Origin: Laetiporus sulphureus 93-53
Taxonomy: Eukaryota; Basidiomycota; Agaricomycetes; Polyporales; Laetiporaceae
Length of the DNA: 64,000 nt
Reading direction: 5' to 3'
Assembly (NCBI RefSeq): GCF_001632365.1
Contig: NW_024468541.1
Coordinates: 367,969 to 431,968 of the forward strand
Below, in pieces: positions 59,575 to 64,000 of the stretch (positions are counted from its first letter, which is position 1; each line of letters opens with the position of its first letter). The notes under the pieces were generated by a model. That model was not told the origin of the DNA and made no database searches. It saw only the letters and a list, made by a program, of their open reading frames with translations. The position numbers and the translations under genes were made by a program.

Positions 59575-60446
59575 GTGTCGATCTATCCGCCGCTCCAGTG
59601 TAATTTCGGGCCCAACCGCCTCTACGACGTGCCCTTCCTCGAAGACAATGGATTCAATATTCAGACGTGGAAGTTCCACTTCAAGAGGGTACTCGACATT
59701 CGCGGACTCTGGCCGCTTGTCGATGGCTCAGAAGTGGACCCTGGCAAATCGGACCCATTACGGTCAGACTGGTTTCAACGCAACAAGGAGGCTCACGCTC
59801 AGATGACTCTCACGTTGAAGGATGAACCTCTCAATGCACGGTCAGTGGCAAGGAGGCCTGAGATAAGTTTCGTGAGTGTTACGAGGGCAAGGGTAAGCAA
59901 ACAATCGCTTACCTGATCGCTGACCTTTTCCGCGGCAGACTATCCGACAAAGCGCCTCTCAAGCGCAGCTCAATGCGATGCGCCAGAAGGTGTACATCCC
60001 GTCATCATTGGGTCAGCCTCTTGAAGACTCGCTGGTCGTGGTTGCTGTGGTCACCTCGCTTCCCCTTTCATACTCCGTACTTTGCACGACTTTGATCTCA
60101 TCCCAAGACAAGCTCTCGACGAAACCGTCTTCTGCCAGGTCCTAATGGACTCGAGAAATTCCGTCAGAAGCCTGACACACAAGTCGCGCTGTCGCGAGGG
60201 CTGGCAAGACGAAGTCAAAGTCAACAAGCAAGAATGACGCGAAGAATGTCAGATGCATGTACGCTGCCGCGACATGCAAGAAGAAGAGGCATACGGAAAA
60301 ATGAGTGTCGCAGAAAGAAGGCGGATCTCGCGACGAAGGCAGACAAGGACAAAGCCAGCCCTGACCAAACCGCCAAGGTCGCGATGGCCACGCGTCCATC
60401 GATAAAGTGTCTACACAGCGTACAGCATTCCTGGGAAGCACAATGA
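59575..60446 (+). pseudogene. Decayed copia-type gag (UBN2-like) remnant
   Basis: The frame from 59575 has the copia gag layout: Leu-x-x-Asn-Gly-Phe-Asn-Ile-Gln-Thr-Trp-Lys, then Arg-Gly-Leu-Trp, and Asp-Glu-Pro-Leu. After about 59850 the match moves to other frames (a Tyr-Glu-Gly-Lys-Gly-Lys-Gln-Thr block, then Leu-Glu-Asp-Ser-Leu-Val-Val-Val), showing at least two frameshifts. Around 60260-60350 a Lys-rich zinc-knuckle relic follows in yet another frame. No integrase or reverse transcriptase is present. It is the 5' coding remnant of a Ty1/copia LTR retrotransposon; no LTR pair could be defined. Confidence 0.75.
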
Positions 60447-60972
60447 GAGCATATAATGATATGTTTGTGACACACACCAACTGTGAGTTGGACGAGGGAT
60501 CACGGTGGAAGTCCTTGCTGAGTGAACGACGGCGGCAAAGCATAGCAGAAACGGCAAGTGGCATATTCGCCTCCATGCATATACGCCCCAGGATCTCGCG
60601 CATTCGCGTGGAGCGAACAAACCTACGGATGACAGAGTAATTATGAGAACCATGCTTCGCTAGACTGCTTCAGAGAAATTGATACGTACGCACTTGTTAC
60701 TCGACAGACATCTGAATTAAGGCATTTGCGCGGTTGCACTGGTACACGCGCTCGTGGCACTAAAAACCGGGCTGGCGACTTTGAATCATGAAGCCGTGTT
60801 GTCTATCACTCGGATTAGTCTATCCCGAGTCCCTTGGTATGATTGAGCAGCTACAGATGATAGAGGGCCCCAGATCTCAACGATATATAACAATCCAATT
60901 GATGCGAAATCTGAATGAACGTGGGACGCGTCACGATCACGTGAATGGGCGGCTGCCTCCTCCCAGACTCAG
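60447..60972. other. Spacer before duplication copy 2
   Basis: Nothing coding recognised. The proline-rich gene's first about 30 codons, present in copy 1, are absent here, so the duplication boundary lies near 60973. Confidence 0.5.
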
Positions 60973-61625
60973 TAGTACGTGCGCGCCTCCCAGCACGCCA
61001 AATCCTTTCATGCCTGCAATGCCCGCACCGTCCAAAGCACCTTCCGTCTGCTCGGATGCGCACCCGTTGAAGGCAGCATCAGCACGCACGCACCGCCGCA
61101 ACTACAGCCACTGCGCATACCCGTGGCGGAGCGTCGCACTCCCTCGCGAGAGTCGCCACAGCGATCGACAAGCCGATTTTCGAGCAATGTCTCATTGGCG
61201 CCGCGGAGCGCGCCACCTCAGCCGTCAATGCCGCCGCCCGTAGACCCTAGACATTTTGGATATCCAGGCGGTGCTGTCGTACCTGAGCGGCTACGCCCGA
61301 GGCCGGCACGCTCACGTACGCTGTCGTACAATCCTCCCGCCCGTCTTTTGCACCGGTCATTCGGCGGCCACTACCACCAGCACCAGCACCGATACCCGTA
61401 CCGCAGCCGGTCCTCGGTGTACCCTCCCCCGCTCACGCAATTCCTCCGCCTGTGCAAGGGCACAGCGTTGTGCAGTGTTCATATCCCTATCGGTATGACT
61501 ATTCTAGAAAGGAGATCGTCCTCCCTCCTCCGCGTCCGGGAGACACGTACATCGTGATACCGCCAAACGGAGGTCCCATCCAATGGTCGTGAGTGTAGAC
61601 TCAATTTCGAAGCATCAAACATGTT
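60973..61625 (+). pseudogene. Broken copy of the proline-rich gene (cassette copy 2)
   Basis: Matches 52895-53546 but lacks the start region and carries single-base losses: one C lost in a ccgcccc run near 61344 shifts the frame in the middle of the protein, another base is lost near 61581, and small changes alter the N-terminal part. The C-terminal Pro-Arg-Pro-Gly-Asp-Thr-Tyr block is still readable, in a different frame. No intact product is expected. Confidence 0.85.
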
Positions 61626-62483
61626 GATCCTTCCTCATTTCGCTCCTGGAAGCACCATGACGCGTCACGGACACACCCACGCTCGACGTCGCGCAGTAGC
61701 GCTGTTGCCATGCGCAGCCAGCCAAAGGCTGTACTGTTGTTCAAGAAAATCCTGTCTTCGATTAACCCGCCAACAATGTACCCTGCGCGGGGTGACCCCT
61801 CCCAGAATACGCCTGCCCCGAAGAAGTTGAGACGACATTCCACTAGTCATATATGAGTGAACGCGATCCAGCTTCCTGTTGTAGAGTCCGTCGCAGTTGT
61901 CGCTCACACCACTCACACCGTATGTCATGTCTTTTTCTGTAGCATAGGCCATATCCCCATCTCCACCTGTACTTTCTCGCTTCCATTTCAGCCATGCTAT
62001 CTGGCGGACTCTGTGTCTTCGGGATTTCAATACGTTGTACCTTTGTGAACACCCGTGTGTCCTCGGGATTTCGTTACTTTGTACCTTTGCGTGCGGATAT
62101 TCACAATGATATATAGATTAGACTGTAATTGCGGCAACCAGGCCAGAGACTGCAGCAACCATCACAAGACCTTCGTTTTCCAGGCAATATGAGATACGCT
62201 TCGGATCATCAAAGTAGTCTGAGCCACATCAATGACCGGAAAGTACAAGAAATCGAGCGTAGTATAGAGGGAATTCGGTCAGAAGAGGCATATATCTCAC
62301 ATCGCAGTCGGAACGAGCGTAGCATAGGGAGAACCCTGGTCAAGAAAGCATCTATATCACGTCATAGCCGGACCTGCCAGTTTGCGGTTGTGAATATGTC
62401 TGATCATCCGGGCAATGGACTGTGCGCATACCTCAACATCTAACGAACTGGCTGAGTACTTCCGCGGAGTAAAGTGTTCCGCG
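61626..62483. other. Convergent spacer of cassette copy 2
   Basis: Non-coding counterpart of 53547-54362, with both short tandem repeats retained. Similarity here is about as high as in the flanking coding parts. Confidence 0.65.
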
Positions 62484-64000
62484 TCAGACATTATCTGAAG
62501 CGTTCGGCGAAAACGCGGGCGCGGGAGGGACCGTCGGGGTGACTGAGCCGTTCTGTGGAGTTTCCACAGCCGTACGGCTTGTGTCGTGATGGAGCATGGC
62601 TGGTCTCGGTTCGCTGGAAGGCGATGGAGATGAAGCTGATGAAAAATCGGAAACGACAGGCTGGTCACTGGCAGTGGTTGTCTCGTTTCGCGGAGAATTG
62701 GCTGCTGAAGCAGCCGTGTCATCCTCGGAACGCAGCGGTCTTGGCGAAGCAGATGAAGACAACGAAGCAGATGGAGACGATGGGTCAGAAACATTGACAC
62801 TCCCGGTCGCAGTCCTATCACGGGCCCCCGGGCCCACTGATCCTGCAGCTTCGCCTCCAGAAGCCGGTGTCGAGTTCTCTCCGAAAAGCTTGGTCAAAGC
62901 GTCCAATGTCTTATGTGCTGCTTGAAGCACATCACGATCCTCCGAGTACGAACCAGTTACCGACTCAGGGGAAGACGCGGCAGCAGCGAGGCTGTCACCC
63001 AGCTGACGAACAATGTCATGCACTGTAGCTTTCAGGCGTAGTAAGCACTCCACCAACTTGTCACGCGGAGCGAAAACCCTTGGTGCTTCACTCAGGAAGG
63101 CGATCCCTCGAAGAATGATTATGACTGTATCGGCTCGCTGCGCATTTGTGGGGTCAGCCGCCGCCGTTGCCAGAGAAATAAGATCCTTGGCCAATGACTC
63201 AAAGGTGTGGGATTCGGCAGAATATATGAATCCGTCGATCGGTGGAGGGAGTTCATACGTGGACTTTCTATTGCCTGTTTCTGGATTGTGAGAGAGGTCC
63301 TCGGCTGATGACCGACGAGCAGTAGCTTCAGAATTGGCAGGATCTGTTGGCTGATTGGTCGGACCCACAGAGGGAGACCTTTGTGATCCAGAAGCTTGCG
63401 ACGTCCAGTTTCCCATCTGAAGGTGTACCATCTGGCACATAGTCCCGTAGTACATGCGCCAGACATCCTCCTGCATCGACACTGGGAGTGCCGAACTTTG
63501 TGCGCAGACATTTTGCAGAAAGGTGAGCGTGTTAGATATAATTTCTTCACGTTGTTGAGGTTCAAGCTTGAGATAATCGACGTCTTCGGATTCCTTGTGT
63601 TCGGACTCCTCGTCTTTGGGTTCCTGGTTTGCGTTCCTCTCCATGGCATAAAAGCCGAGACAGCCAGATATCCTGACGATACAATTCAGCAACCTGGGAA
63701 GATAGTCCTGCTTCGTGTCAGCGGCTCCTGGAGGAGCTGAAGGACATGACGTTCGAGCAGGACAAGGTTGAGGATCGGGAATTTGTGCGACAGTTGAGCT
63801 CTGCTCATTTCTGGACAGCATGCCTGTAAATGGGGAAGTGCTCCGACTCGAAATCAGTTCAGGGCTGGCCCTGATCGGTTCGATGAAACGGGTGTACTTT
63901 TCCGCAAGCGCTCTGATGAGCTGTGCATATTCCTTCTTCCCTTTATACCGGTGAACTCCGTCAGCTTCGCTGCCCGAGTATAGCAGACTTTCCAAGATCG
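62484..64000 (-). CDS. DUF6535 gene, C-terminal part (5' end outside window)
   Basis: An open minus-strand frame of at least 503 codons, continuing past the window edge. It matches 54363-55801 (for example Ile-Val-Arg-Ile-Ser-Gly-Cys-Leu and Glu-Leu-Pro-Pro-Pro-Ile-Asp-Gly-Phe) with an in-frame insertion of about 35-45 residues in the Thr/Ser-rich linker and a changed C-terminus. Indels relative to copy 1 keep the frame, which suggests recent or continuing selection. The membrane domain, and the site matching the TGA of copy 1, lie outside the window. No domain of known function is in this part. Confidence 0.72.
   Translation of the reverse strand, partial: ILESLLYSGSEADGVHRYKGKKEYAQLIRALAEKYTRFIEPIRASPELISSRSTSPFTGMLSRNEQSSTVAQIPDPQPCPARTSCPSAPPGAADTKQDYLPRLLNCIVRISGCLGFYAMERNANQEPKDEESEHKESEDVDYLKLEPQQREEIISNTLTFLQNVCAQSSALPVSMQEDVWRMYYGTMCQMVHLQMGNWTSQASGSQRSPSVGPTNQPTDPANSEATARRSSAEDLSHNPETGNRKSTYELPPPIDGFIYSAESHTFESLAKDLISLATAAADPTNAQRADTVIIILRGIAFLSEAPRVFAPRDKLVECLLRLKATVHDIVRQLGDSLAAAASSPESVTGSYSEDRDVLQAAHKTLDALTKLFGENSTPASGGEAAGSVGPGARDRTATGSVNVSDPSSPSASLSSSASPRPLRSEDDTAASAANSPRNETTTASDQPVVSDFSSASSPSPSSEPRPAMLHHDTSRTAVETPQNGSVTPTVPPAPAFSPNASDNV

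Larger units (their letters stand above)
60973..64000. repeat. Segmental duplication, copy 2 (runs off the window)
   Basis: Second copy of the block at 52895-55801. Base 64000 corresponds to about 55801, and the two are still identical over the last 29 bases, so the duplication continues outside the window. Confidence 0.88.

Overview
The window looks like nuclear DNA of a filamentous basidiomycete (Agaricomycetes, wood-rot type). The grounds are many 47-66 nt GT-AG introns with CTAAC/CTGAC-like branch sites, dispersed TATA-box genes, and families typical of that class: DUF6535 membrane proteins, a DUF6699 protein, a CFEM GPI-type surface protein, an A-T-R adenylate-forming reductase and a fungal MATA-type HMG-box factor. 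Species cannot be told from the sequence. All gene models are my own splicing by eye and carry exon coordinates.

Layout. 1-2.9 kb: no recognisable gene. 3.0-3.75 kb: three-exon CFEM protein (+). 4.2-5.2 kb: two related TATA promoters; the first has a ~0.7 kb long-inverted-repeat element just downstream. 5.2-14.8 kb: a ~9.6 kb stretch without credible coding sequence, built partly from degenerate 0.4-0.55 kb repeats. 14.8-16.0 kb: DUF6699 protein (+). 20.1-20.9 kb: isoprenylcysteine methyltransferase-like protein (-), divergent from a six-exon Lunapark gene (22.3-23.9 kb, +). 26.7-30.6 kb: 13-exon adenylation-thiolation-reductase gene (+), the main metabolic gene. 35.2-36.8 kb: HMG-box transcription factor (+). 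42.2-43.3 kb: F-box-like protein (-) whose frame crosses a (GT)n/G24 tract. 44.2-46.2 kb: small unidentified spliced gene (-) divergent from exosome subunit Rrp46 (+).

47.0-64.0 kb is a duplicated accessory region: an intact DUF6535 gene (+), a broken DUF6535 fragment, a proline-rich gene converging on a second DUF6535 gene (-) that has an in-frame TGA, a decayed copia-type gag, and a second copy of the proline-rich/DUF6535 cassette that runs off the end of the window. The proline-rich copy is frameshifted; the DUF6535 reading frame in it is open. These genes share ancestry by duplication rather than forming a visible pathway.

No tRNA, rRNA, CRISPR array or origin was recognised. Large intergenic stretches carry many short chance ORFs that I did not annotate.
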